Of a DNA stretch of 64,000 nucleotides, positions 38,576 to 46,725 are shown in pieces (position 1 is the stretch's first letter; each line of letters opens with the position of its first letter). Location of the stretch: NCBI GenBank assembly GCA_001931535.1, contig CP016211.1, positions 13,500,377 through 13,564,376 of the forward strand. Reading direction: 5' to 3'. The notes beneath the pieces were generated by a model. It was not told the DNA's origin and made no database searches. It saw only the letters and a program-made list of their open reading frames with translations. This stretch comes from Minicystis rosea. Its GTDB lineage: Bacteria; Myxococcota_A; Polyangia; Polyangiales; Polyangiaceae. Both the position numbers and the translations under genes were made by a program.

Positions 38576-40420
38576 CTACTTCGGCGTCGGCGGGATCACG
38601 ATGGTGTTGATGGGCTGCACGTTCATGCCGCCCGGGTAGCCGTAGGACACGTTCTGCGTGAACGAGCTCGTCAACGGCGTCCCCCAACCCCAGACCCAGA
38701 GCCCGAATCGACCCTTGCTCTTGATCTCGTGACGGCCAGTGGAGCAGTTACCGACACCCTCGAATTGGTGGGTCGTCGGGTTTGCCCTTTCGATGTCGAT
38801 GCGGGTCCACTCGTAGTCGCCCACCGGCTGCCAGCCCGTGAGCGCGCCTGCGCAGTCGAGCTCGACGTCCTCGAAGGCGCCGTTGTTCTTGGAGCGGACG
38901 ACGACGAGGTTGGTCTCCGGATACGTGGGATCGGTGAAGAATACGTAAGCGGACATGTATTGATCGGGCGGGACGCTGATGACGAAATCGGCGTCGCCAT
39001 AACCATCCATCCCAGCCTTCCACGACGAGCCGCTCATGTACGTGAAGAGCATGAAGGGGTGATCGCCGTCTTGGCTCTTCACGGTGAAGGGCTGATCGGT
39101 GATGAGGTCGAACTGCTGGCCGGCGCCCAGCGTGGCCGGGCCGGCGACGCCGCCCGTCCAGGTGAGCTGCGTGTCGTTGACGGCGCCGACGAGGTGCCAG
39201 ATGGCTTGATCGCCGGTGACGCGCGGCCGGTACATCACACCCACGTATTCGTGGCCGAGGGCGCGGACGGGCGGGATCATCTGCTCGCCGTGATCGCAAT
39301 AGGCCACGCCCTTGGGCGCGCGCATGCAGGGCTGGCCGGCCATGAAGCCGATGGGCTTGTCGGATTGGAGGACGCTGCCCGTGAGATCCGCCGGCTGGGT
39401 GAACTGCGCGTTCTGACCCTTGTTGAGCTTGAAGGTGTAAGGCGTGTTGGCGGAGCCGGGCGCGAGCGCGCCGCCGCCGGCCACGTTGGTGACGGGGAGC
39501 ATGGTGATGGTGGTGTCGTCCTGCGAGGCCACCACGTTCATCGACGGCGGGTAGATGTCGTTGGGAGAGACGGTGACGGCGACGTAGTTCGTGTCCCAAA
39601 CGCTGGTGGGCAGGAGGAGCGAGGCGCCCGTCACCGCGGCGCTGCCGCCGCCATAAGGGTTGATCTCGTACGCCACGACGGGGACGTCGGAGCTGATGCG
39701 GAACGACTTGCCCACGCCGCTCGCGCCGAAGATCTGCGAGCCGGAGGGGACCGCCGTGGTGATGCCGACGGGGCATGTGATAGGCGCGCCCGAACCGCCG
39801 CCGCCGAGGAAGAGGATGACGACCTCGCCGGGCGCGAGGCCGGCGGCCGGATCGAAGGGCGCATAGGTGAGCGACGGGCCGCTGCCGGAGGGGATGCGCG
39901 CGAAGCTCGCGACCGAGAGCGGGCTGCCGCCGAAATCCACGTTGATGTGCGCCGGCGTGTTCCAGGTGTTGGCCACGAAGGCGGCGAAGCACGGGCCCGC
40001 CTGGAACATGTCCATGTTGGTCGCGTAGTACTCGCAGCCGACGGACTGCTTGTTGTTGATGGCGGCCTGACAGGCGTTGGAGCACGACCCGATGGAGAGG
40101 TCACACCCTTGATCGTTGCTGCATTGCTGGACGACCGTGCCGTGGCAATCGATGACCGCGTGGAAATCGGTGGAGCACGTGGTGGCGCAGGTGGGCCCGT
40201 CGAAGCCGCCGCCGTCGGTGAAGACGATGTCTCCGCCGCCCGATCCAGTCCCCGTGTGCGTCCCGCTGCCGGTGGTGCCCGAGATCGGGCTCTCGCCGCC
40301 GTTGCCGCCGGTGAAGGTGTTGTGGTTGCTCGCGGAGCACGCGCCCACCAATCCGAACGCGGTGGCGAGTGATCCGAGCACGAAGAATGAAGCGATAGAA
40401 AGGGGGCGGATCGATTTCAC
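38576..40420 (-). CDS. IgGFc-binding-like surface lipoprotein
   Basis: 614 residues from GTG 40420, supported by AGGAG 9 bases upstream and by the signal peptide it starts, ending in LVGAC. A Gly/Thr/Ser linker and a Cys-rich segment (CATTCSTDFHAVIDCHGTVV) precede a domain of about 450 residues. Its features, including VPVVAYEINPYGGGSAAVTG, LLLPTSVWDTNYVAVTVSP, LNKGQNAQFTQ-ADLTGSVLQ and DKPIGFMAGQPCM, match the IgGFc-binding N-terminal family common in myxobacteria. Despite the name, bacterial members are just predicted surface adhesion-type proteins. Convergent with the array. Confidence 0.8.
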   Translation of the reverse strand: MKSIRPLSIASFFVLGSLATAFGLVGACSASNHNTFTGGNGGESPISGTTGSGTHTGTGSGGGDIVFTDGGGFDGPTCATTCSTDFHAVIDCHGTVVQQCSNDQGCDLSIGSCSNACQAAINNKQSVGCEYYATNMDMFQAGPCFAAFVANTWNTPAHINVDFGGSPLSVASFARIPSGSGPSLTYAPFDPAAGLAPGEVVILFLGGGGSGAPITCPVGITTAVPSGSQIFGASGVGKSFRISSDVPVVAYEINPYGGGSAAVTGASLLLPTSVWDTNYVAVTVSPNDIYPPSMNVVASQDDTTITMLPVTNVAGGGALAPGSANTPYTFKLNKGQNAQFTQPADLTGSVLQSDKPIGFMAGQPCMRAPKGVAYCDHGEQMIPPVRALGHEYVGVMYRPRVTGDQAIWHLVGAVNDTQLTWTGGVAGPATLGAGQQFDLITDQPFTVKSQDGDHPFMLFTYMSGSSWKAGMDGYGDADFVISVPPDQYMSAYVFFTDPTYPETNLVVVRSKNNGAFEDVELDCAGALTGWQPVGDYEWTRIDIERANPTTHQFEGVGNCSTGRHEIKSKGRFGLWVWGWGTPLTSSFTQNVSYGYPGGMNVQPINTIVIPPTPK

Positions 40421-40631
40421 GGCGGGCACTCCTGGCGTGAGGCGGACACACAGATTACGCCGAAGACGCCTCGTTGGGAACCGTTCAACCTGGTTTTGCA
40501 GCGCTAGCGCTCCTCGGACCGTGGCCATCGGAGAGCCGATTTCACGCAACCGGTGGACGGCGCGCGACATCACGCCGCGCTATGCTTGTTTTCGGGTCGC
40601 GGTCTGCCAGCGACCGAGGAGGGGAAAAGCG

Positions 40632-41192
40632 ATGTCCGATCGAGGCTTCGATCAGGGTGAACGAGTGAGTTTCGACGAGGGGCGCGCGGCGCTGCTGCGG
40701 GTCTCCTTTCAGCGGCTTCTGCCCATGGCCGATTTGGTGGCGGAGCTGTTTTACGGACGCCTGTTCCTGCTCGATCCATCGCTGCGCGCGCTGTTCCGCG
40801 GCGACATGAAGTCACAGGGGCGCAAGCTGATGTCGGTGCTCCAGGTGGCGGTGAACAACGTCGATCGCGTCGAGACCATCCTCCCGGTCGTGCAGGGGCT
40901 CGGCCGCCGCCACGTCGGTTACGGCGTGCGCGACGAGCATTACGAGACGGTTCGCTCGGCGCTCATCTGGACGCTGCAACAAGGCCTCGGCGACGATCTC
41001 ACGCCCGCCACCGCCGCCGCGTGGGCCGATATGTACGACATGATTGCCAGCGTGATGCGCGGGGCCTCGCGCGAGCCGCTGTCGCAAGGCATGCCCCGCT
41101 CGACGCGCGCGCCGATGTCGAGCCGTGCACCGATGTCGAGCCGTGCACCGATGTCGAGCCGCGCGCCTCTGTCGGAGATGCCGCAGGTCTGA
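40632..41192 (+). CDS. Single-domain globin with repetitive tail
   Basis: 186 residues from ATG 40632, which follows GAGGAGGGG. Residues 10-140 are a bacterial haemoglobin-like globin: VAELFYGRLFLLDPSLRALF (helices A-C), proximal-His region GLGRRHVGYGVRDEHYETVR, and WADMYDMIASVMRGA in helix H. Members bind O2 or NO. The last 30 residues are repeats of SSRAPM, from an 18-bp tandem repeat (about 41111-41165), a tail not normal for globins. Alone in its transcription unit, ended by a perfect hairpin. Confidence 0.85.
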   Translation: MSDRGFDQGERVSFDEGRAALLRVSFQRLLPMADLVAELFYGRLFLLDPSLRALFRGDMKSQGRKLMSVLQVAVNNVDRVETILPVVQGLGRRHVGYGVRDEHYETVRSALIWTLQQGLGDDLTPATAAAWADMYDMIASVMRGASREPLSQGMPRSTRAPMSSRAPMSSRAPMSSRAPLSEMPQV

Positions 41193-41195
41193 GCG

Positions 41196-41224
41196 GGCTG
41201 CCAATGCATGTTGCATTGGCAGCC
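41196..41224. terminator. Bidirectional hairpin between convergent genes
   Basis: GGCTGCCAATGCA (41196-41208) pairs perfectly with TGCATTGGCAGCC (41212-41224) around a 3-base loop, directly after the globin stop and before the convergent ABC-F stop. Confidence 0.75.
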
Positions 41225-41246
41225 ACGTTGTCGTGTCGAGGTGCGG

Positions 41247-42743
41247 TTACATCGCCCGCACCCGATCACCCTCCACCCTCCATACCGATGACGTGCAGCG
41301 CGCGGCAAACGCGCTGTCGTGCGTGACGAGGAGGAGCGCGCCCGGATAGGCACCGAGCGCCGCCTCCAGACGTTCGATGGAGGGCAAATCGAGGTGATTG
41401 GTGGGCTCGTCGAGGACGAGGGCCCAGGCGTGGCGGCCCAGGCCGAGCGCGATCAGGGCTTTGCGGGCCTCGCCGGGAGAGGGCTGCTGAGAGGCGAGGA
41501 GGCGATCGGGATCGACGCCGAGCGCCGCCGTGAGCGAGAGGACGCGCCCGCGATCGCGCGGCGGGATGGCGCGAATGCGATCGAGGACGGCGCGCTCCTC
41601 GGCGGCCGAGAGATCTTGCGGGACGTGGAGGATGCGATCGCTCGGCAGATGCGCGGCCGCGAGCAGGGCGCGGACGAGCGTGCTCTTGCCGGCGCCGTTG
41701 GGGCCGTCGAGGCGCACGCGATCGTCGCGCCCGAAGGTGAGGCGCACGTCGCGCAGGATCACGCGATCGCCGGCGCAGATCTCGTCCATGTCGAGCGTCG
41801 CGAGGCGCGGGCTCGGGGCGCGCGCGTAGTCGACGAAGACGGAGCGGCCGATGGTGGGATCGGCGACGTGCTCGGGGATCGCCGCCTCGGCACGCGCGGC
41901 CTCGGCGCGGATGACCCCGACCTTGCGGCCGGCGCGCGCCTCGGCCCAGCCGGCCACGTTCTTGGCGCCGAACTCGCGTCCGTCGTGATCGTTGCGATCC
42001 TTCATGCGCGATCGGGAGGAGAGGTTCTGCTCCGCCTGCGCGCGCTCCCGTCGCGCATCGGCGAGCCGCCGCGTGAGCGCGCGATGCTGCGCCCGCGCGC
42101 GATCGTGCGCCTCCTCGGCGGCGCGCGCCTCCTGCTCCCAGAGGAGCCGCGCTTTGCCGTACGCGCCCGGATAGGTGGTGACGGTGCCACCGTGCACGCG
42201 GAGCGTGCTGGTGGTGAGCGCGTCGAGGAGATCGCGATCGTGGGAGACGACCACGCCGATGCCGCGAAAGCGCGCGAGCGCGGCGACGAGGAGATCGCGG
42301 CCGCCCGCGTCGAGGTGGTTCGTGGGCTCGTCGAGCAGGAGGACGTCCGGCTCGGCCGCGAGGGCCGCGCCGATCTGCCAGCGCTTGCGCTCACCGGGCG
42401 AGAGCGAGGGCCAGCGCGCGAGGTCTCCAGGATCGAGCGCGAGGCGGCCGCGGAGACGCGCAGCAGTGGGATCCGCAGCGTCGGCGAAGCGGTGGATGTG
42501 ATCGTCGATGATCTCGACCGTTTGAGCACAAACGATCACCGAGGCGTCGTCCGGTCGCACGAGGACGCGGCCCGCGTCGGGCTGCAACGTCCCCGCGAGG
42601 AGGCGCAGGAGCGTGCTCTTGCCCGCGCCGTTGGCCCCGACGAGGCCGTGGAAGCCGGGCCCGAGGTGGAGATCGACGCCGGAGAAAAGCGGGGCAGCGT
42701 CGCGAAAAGCGAACGAAAGGCCAAAGGCCTGCAAAGCCAACAT
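41247..42743 (-). CDS. ABC-F family ATPase (duplicated ABC, no membrane domain)
   Basis: 498 residues from ATG 42743, which follows CAGGAG; the longer frame adds nothing. Two nucleotide-binding domains: Walker A GANGAGKST and GPNGAGKST, Walker B VLLLDEPTNHLD and ALVLDEPTNHLD. The signature motifs are atypical (LSPGERKRW and PSPGEARKA instead of LSGGQ). The linker is basic and helical (HDRARAQHRALTRRLADARR). This resembles the ribosome-associated ABC-F proteins (Uup, EttA and antibiotic-protection types) that act on the E or P site. Whether it gives antibiotic resistance cannot be told from sequence. Confidence 0.88.
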   Translation of the reverse strand: MLALQAFGLSFAFRDAAPLFSGVDLHLGPGFHGLVGANGAGKSTLLRLLAGTLQPDAGRVLVRPDDASVIVCAQTVEIIDDHIHRFADAADPTAARLRGRLALDPGDLARWPSLSPGERKRWQIGAALAAEPDVLLLDEPTNHLDAGGRDLLVAALARFRGIGVVVSHDRDLLDALTTSTLRVHGGTVTTYPGAYGKARLLWEQEARAAEEAHDRARAQHRALTRRLADARRERAQAEQNLSSRSRMKDRNDHDGREFGAKNVAGWAEARAGRKVGVIRAEAARAEAAIPEHVADPTIGRSVFVDYARAPSPRLATLDMDEICAGDRVILRDVRLTFGRDDRVRLDGPNGAGKSTLVRALLAAAHLPSDRILHVPQDLSAAEERAVLDRIRAIPPRDRGRVLSLTAALGVDPDRLLASQQPSPGEARKALIALGLGRHAWALVLDEPTNHLDLPSIERLEAALGAYPGALLLVTHDSAFAARCTSSVWRVEGDRVRAM

Positions 42744-43081
42744 GAACGAGCTCCTGATCCGGGGCGGACGCACGCGCGCAGCGCGGGCCGTCACGCCGAG
42801 TGGCACTGAGGGGAGAGCCTGGAATCAGGAACGAAGGGCCATGATGGCGACCCGCCGAGCGGGGCGCGCGCCATGCTTAGCACGGTTTCCGTGCTCGTCG
42901 ACAGCGACGCGCGCACGCGGATCGCGTCGATGCGTTCGCGAGCGCACGATGGCGTGCGCCGGTGTGATCGAGATGACTGGAGAATGGTGCGTCGCGCGTG
43001 GGCTCGCGCACGCAGCGGCGAGACCTCGAAGAGGGCGCGGGTGATGTTCGAGGGAGGGCGGGAAGGGCGCGGCGCTTCGGC
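42744..43081. other. 338-base spacer between same-strand genes, nothing seen
   Basis: Lies between the pyruvate-dikinase regulatory gene and the ABC-F gene, both on the minus strand. Open frames exist on both strands, but none has an SD-backed start or recognisable protein features. It presumably carries the ABC-F promoter. Confidence 0.45.
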
Positions 43082-43927
43082 TCAAACGAGCGCGGAGCGA
43101 GCGGCCTTGGAGCGCTCGTCGCGCTCTTTGATTTGCTCGAGGATGATCACGGCGGTCTCCTCGATGGCGCGGCCGGTGACGTCGACGACGGGCCACTCGG
43201 GGTGCTGGCGGAAGAGCTGGTTCGCGAACTCGAGCTCCTGCCGGACGTGCTCGCGCATGGCGTAGTTCGTCTCGGGAGGCATGCCCAGCTGGCGCAGGCG
43301 CGCTTGGCGGATCTCGCAGAGCTGCTCGATGCCGATGGTGAGGCCGACGACGCGATCCTGCGGGCCCTCGAGGAGCTCGTGCGGCGGGTTGACGCCGAGC
43401 ACGAGGGGGAGGTTCGCCACCTTGAGGCCGCGCTGGGCGAGCAGCGTGGAGAGCGGCGTCTTCGAGGTGCGCGAGACGCCGACGAGGACGAGATCGGCCT
43501 TCTTGAAATTGCGCGGCTCCTTGCCATCGTCGCTCTTCACGGCGAACTCCACGGCCTCGATGCGCCGGAAATATTCGTCGGAGAGCGGGAGGAGCGCGCT
43601 CGGCAGGTTGATGGGCTCGCGCTCCAAGTAGTTGCCGAGCTTGCCGATGAGGGCGCCGATGACGTCGATGGCTTCGACCTTGAGCTCGGCGGTGAGGGCA
43701 TGAACGAACTCGCGGAGCTCGGGCGCGACGACGGTGAAGACGAGGAGTGATCCCTCGCGCGCACAGCGCTCCAAGATGGGACGCGCAACCTCCTTCGTGC
43801 GCACGCGCGTGTGCAGCCGGATGTGCGCGGCTGCTTGAGGAAACTGGAGCAATGCGGCGCGGACGACCTTCTCCGCCGTCTCTCCCGTCGAATCGCTCAA
43901 AACGTCGATGTAGCGCGGATTGTCCAA
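43082..43927 (-). CDS. ppsR: PEP synthase / pyruvate phosphate dikinase regulatory protein
   Basis: 281 residues from TTG 43927, chosen because GGAG lies 8 bases upstream and the result has the family's usual length and start (NPRYIDVLSDSTGETAEKVV). DUF299 features: HTRVRTKEVARPILERCARE, and the P-loop-like GVSRTSKTPLSTLLAQRGLK, then VANLPLV. The family is a bifunctional ADP-dependent kinase / Pi-dependent pyrophosphorylase that switches PEP synthase or pyruvate, phosphate dikinase off and on by Thr phosphorylation. The target enzyme is not in the window. The longer frame to 44017 would run into the divergent rubredoxin gene. Confidence 0.92.
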   Translation of the reverse strand: MDNPRYIDVLSDSTGETAEKVVRAALLQFPQAAAHIRLHTRVRTKEVARPILERCAREGSLLVFTVVAPELREFVHALTAELKVEAIDVIGALIGKLGNYLEREPINLPSALLPLSDEYFRRIEAVEFAVKSDDGKEPRNFKKADLVLVGVSRTSKTPLSTLLAQRGLKVANLPLVLGVNPPHELLEGPQDRVVGLTIGIEQLCEIRQARLRQLGMPPETNYAMREHVRQELEFANQLFRQHPEWPVVDVTGRAIEETAVIILEQIKERDERSKAARSALV

Positions 43928-43994
43928 GCGAGATGCTCCATTCTCAAACGAGTCGAAACCGACTATAGCGCGACCTCGGAGGAGAGAAGATCCG

Positions 43995-44158
43995 ATGAAG
44001 AAGAAGTATCGCTGCATGGTGTGCAGCCACGTCTATGATCCCACGGAAGGGGATCCGGATTCCGGCATCGCCCCCGGGACCGCCTTCGAAGACCTCCCCC
44101 CGATTGGTCTTGTCCCGAATGCGGCGCGCGCAAGGAAGACTTCGAGCCGATGGATTGA
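43995..44158 (+). pseudogene. Rubredoxin, frameshifted in a C run
   Basis: Starts as a normal rubredoxin, MKKKYRCMVCSHVYDPTEG, then DPDSGIAPGTAFEDLPP, with the first CxxC iron site. At the run of six C (44096-44101) the frame is lost. One extra C (or two fewer) restores DWSCPECGARKEDFEPMD and a stop at 44156-44158, giving the second CxxC site and the full length of about 54 residues. Everything else is intact, so this is either a sequencing error in a homopolymer or a very recent mutation. Rubredoxin carries electrons to oxygen- and peroxide-reducing enzymes. Divergent from ppsR. Confidence 0.85.
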
Positions 44159-44415
44159 GTCTCGGCAAAAACGGCGTCCCCGGCTTTTCCTGGGCAAAAG
44201 CCCGTTTTGCCCAGCGGAGCCTGCTTGGACGTCCGCACCCGAAGCACGTTTGAGCGCGTGAGCCCGTGAGTCGTGGAGAGGGGCATCTGCCCCCCTCCAT
44301 TGGACCCCATCGACAGATGAGCGACAGACAGGTGACAGATGCGCTGATTCGGGCGCACCGCGTCATCGAGCGTTGATGAATTTGATGCTTGAACCGAGCT
44401 TCGATTCGCGCTCGC

Positions 44416-45528
44416 TCAACCGAACAACGATCTCAGCTTCTCCATGAAGGTGGCCTGTTGCGGCTGGACGCTCTCACCGAGCTCCTCTGCGAGCTTGGCG
44501 ATGAGCTCCTTCTGCGAGGAGGTGAGCTGCGTGGGGACTTCGATGGTCACCTCCACGAGCTGATCGCCGCGGCCGCCCGTGCGCCGGGGGATGCCTTTGC
44601 CCTTCACGCGGAGGACGCTGCCGGGCTGCGTGCCCGGAGGGATGCGCAGCTTGCCTTTGCCATCGAGCGTGGGGATGGCGAGCTCGCCGCCGAGCGCGGC
44701 GCTGGCGAAGCTGATGGGCATGGCGCACACGACGTCGTCGCCCGCGCGACGGAAGAAGTCGTGCGGCGTGACGCGGATGATGAGCTCGAGATCGCCGGGC
44801 GGCCGATCGGGCCGCGGGACGTTGCCGCCGCGCTCGACGAGGCGCGTGGCGCCGTTCTCCACGCCGGGCGGGATGGTGACCTCGATGGTGCGCGTGCGAC
44901 CGCCGACGAGGCCGGCGCCGCGGCACGTGGTGCACGGATCGACGACGACGCGACCCGTGCCATGACAGCGCGAGCACGGCCGCTCGATGGCGATGGGGAG
45001 CACGCCCTGCTGGAAGCGAACGCGGCCGCGGCCGGCGCACGCGGGGCAGCGCTCGGCCGAGGAGCCCGGCGCGGAGCCGCTGCCGGCGCAGCCTTCACAG
45101 GACTCGACGCGCTCGTATTTGATCTCCTTCGTGCAGCCGAACGCGGCCTCTTCGAAGGTGATGCGAATCTCCTTCTGGAGGGCGCCGCGATCACCGACCT
45201 TGATGCCGAGGGCACCGAGGAGATCACCGAAGATCCCGTCGATGTTGAGGTCGGCCATGTCGAAGGGGACGCCGCCCGCGAACGGGCCGCCGGGACCGCC
45301 GGCGGCGCCGCCCATGGCGGCTTCACCGTAGCGATCGAAGGCCGCCCGCTTCTGCGGATCGCTCAGGATCTGGTAGGCGGCGTTGATCTCCTTGAAACGC
45401 TGGTGCGCGCCGGTGTCGCCCGGATTCTTGTCCGGGTGATGCTGCGACGCGAGGCGCCGGAAGGCGCTCTTGATCTCGTCCTGCGTCGCCGATCGGTCCA
45501 CGCCGAGGATGTTGTACGGATCCGGCAC
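44416..45528 (-). CDS. dnaJ: DnaJ (Hsp40) co-chaperone
   Basis: 370 residues with a GTG start. J domain 1-68 with the HPD triad in SQHHPDKNPGD, which stimulates the DnaK ATPase. A short Gly-rich linker (MGGAAGGPGGPFAGGVPF) follows, then four zinc-binding CxxCxGxG repeats (CEGCAGSG, CPACAGRG, CSRCHGTG, CTTCRGAG), then two beta-sandwich peptide-binding domains (VTIPPGVENGATRLVERGGN) and the dimerisation end. Full-length type I DnaJ. No dnaK or grpE adjacent. Confidence 0.93.
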   Translation of the reverse strand: MPDPYNILGVDRSATQDEIKSAFRRLASQHHPDKNPGDTGAHQRFKEINAAYQILSDPQKRAAFDRYGEAAMGGAAGGPGGPFAGGVPFDMADLNIDGIFGDLLGALGIKVGDRGALQKEIRITFEEAAFGCTKEIKYERVESCEGCAGSGSAPGSSAERCPACAGRGRVRFQQGVLPIAIERPCSRCHGTGRVVVDPCTTCRGAGLVGGRTRTIEVTIPPGVENGATRLVERGGNVPRPDRPPGDLELIIRVTPHDFFRRAGDDVVCAMPISFASAALGGELAIPTLDGKGKLRIPPGTQPGSVLRVKGKGIPRRTGGRGDQLVEVTIEVPTQLTSSQKELIAKLAEELGESVQPQQATFMEKLRSLFG

Positions 45529-45906
45529 GCGACGGCATTAGCATACGAGCCAGCGGGCCTCATCCCCCACGCGCCCCTTCGCTCGCCGGCGCCGTCCGGA
45601 CGAGCGCGGCGGGGAGTGGCCATGCGCTCTTCGGCGCGTGAGCATGATGCGCGACTTCGCATCCATCGGGCAGCGCGCGGAGGGTGGCGTGTCGATGCGT
45701 CATCGAAGCGCAGGGCGTCTCCCAGAATCGCGACGGCGAGAGCCACCACTACCGCGCGTCGCTCGTGCCCAGGCTCTGGCTCCTGGGCCGGGGCCGGGAC
45801 ACACCCGCGCTTTCTTGAAGGTCGCGCCGCGCGGGCCTGACGTTGGCTTTCTCGGTTGCTCGCGACGCATCTGTCTCGCCGCCGGGCCTTCGTGCATCAT
45901 CCCTTC
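45529..45906. other. 378-base gap between divergent genes, nothing seen
   Basis: Contains the promoters of dnaJ and of the divergent hypothetical gene. No open frame with protein features, RNA gene or repeat was recognised. No CIRCE-type heat-shock operator (TTAGCACTC-N9-GAGTGCTAA) is present upstream of dnaJ. Confidence 0.45.
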
Positions 45907-46668
45907 ATGCCATCCATCGTCACCTTCGACTCCACCATCGCCGCGCGCACCCGCGCGGCCGATCGCATCCTAGCGACCGCCGACATGCTGGCCGCGTACG
46001 AGGCCAAGGGCGGCCTCGCCGAGGATCTCCAGCAGATCAGCGCCGCCGGCCATCAGGCCGAGGTGCTGAGCCAGGTCCGGAGCGCCGCGCAGGCGGCCGG
46101 CGGCGCGGCGACGCTCGCGGTGCTCACCGACTTCGTGGGGCTGCAGAAGGAGTACAGCGCGATCATGGCCGTCGTCTCGGCCGCCCTCCACGATCTCGCG
46201 GCCGCCGGCGCGCCGGCGGAGGTGATCAAGGGCGTCGAGCGGATCCTCGTCAACGAGGCGGAGATCATGATCCGGACGGTGACCTCCGCCGACGGCAAGG
46301 GGGGCAAGCCGAAGAAGGCCGCCGTCAAGCGCGCCTCCCAGGAGGCCCTGCGCGCCGAGATCGCGCGGGACGCGCGCGCGCTCCAGTCGCTCGCCGTGAT
46401 TCACCCCGTGCTCCAGAAGCGCAAGGTCGACGCGCCGCGCCTCGACAAGCTGCTCGCCTCCGCGGAGGCGCTCGCCGGCAAGCTCGCCGATCGCGCCGCC
46501 GCCAAGGGCGACGGGAAGCAGGCCACGTCGGCGATGCACGAGGCGGTCACCGCGCAGAAGAAGAAGTGGGCCGCGTGCTATCGGCTGCTCGCCGCCCTGG
46601 GCCGGGAGGACGCGCGGGTGGCCCAGCTCCTCGGCGACGCCGTCCCGAAGCGATCGAAGAAGGGCTGA
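45907..46668 (+). CDS. Hypothetical all-helical protein
   Basis: 253 residues from ATG 45907 (MPSIVTFDSTIAARTRAADR); an earlier ATG at 45856 adds 17 residues of low quality. Almost entirely Ala/Lys/Glu/Leu helices (ALRAEIARDARALQSLAVIH; LLASAEALAGKLADRAAAKG), no signal peptide and no membrane segment, with a basic C-terminus (VPKRSKKG). It resembles generic helical-bundle proteins; no family is recognised. Confidence 0.6.
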   Translation: MPSIVTFDSTIAARTRAADRILATADMLAAYEAKGGLAEDLQQISAAGHQAEVLSQVRSAAQAAGGAATLAVLTDFVGLQKEYSAIMAVVSAALHDLAAAGAPAEVIKGVERILVNEAEIMIRTVTSADGKGGKPKKAAVKRASQEALRAEIARDARALQSLAVIHPVLQKRKVDAPRLDKLLASAEALAGKLADRAAAKGDGKQATSAMHEAVTAQKKKWAACYRLLAALGREDARVAQLLGDAVPKRSKKG

Positions 46669-46725
46669 TCCCGCTTCGTCGATGCCTTTGCGTCTCGGCG
46701 TCGAGATCCGGTGTCACGCGCGCGA

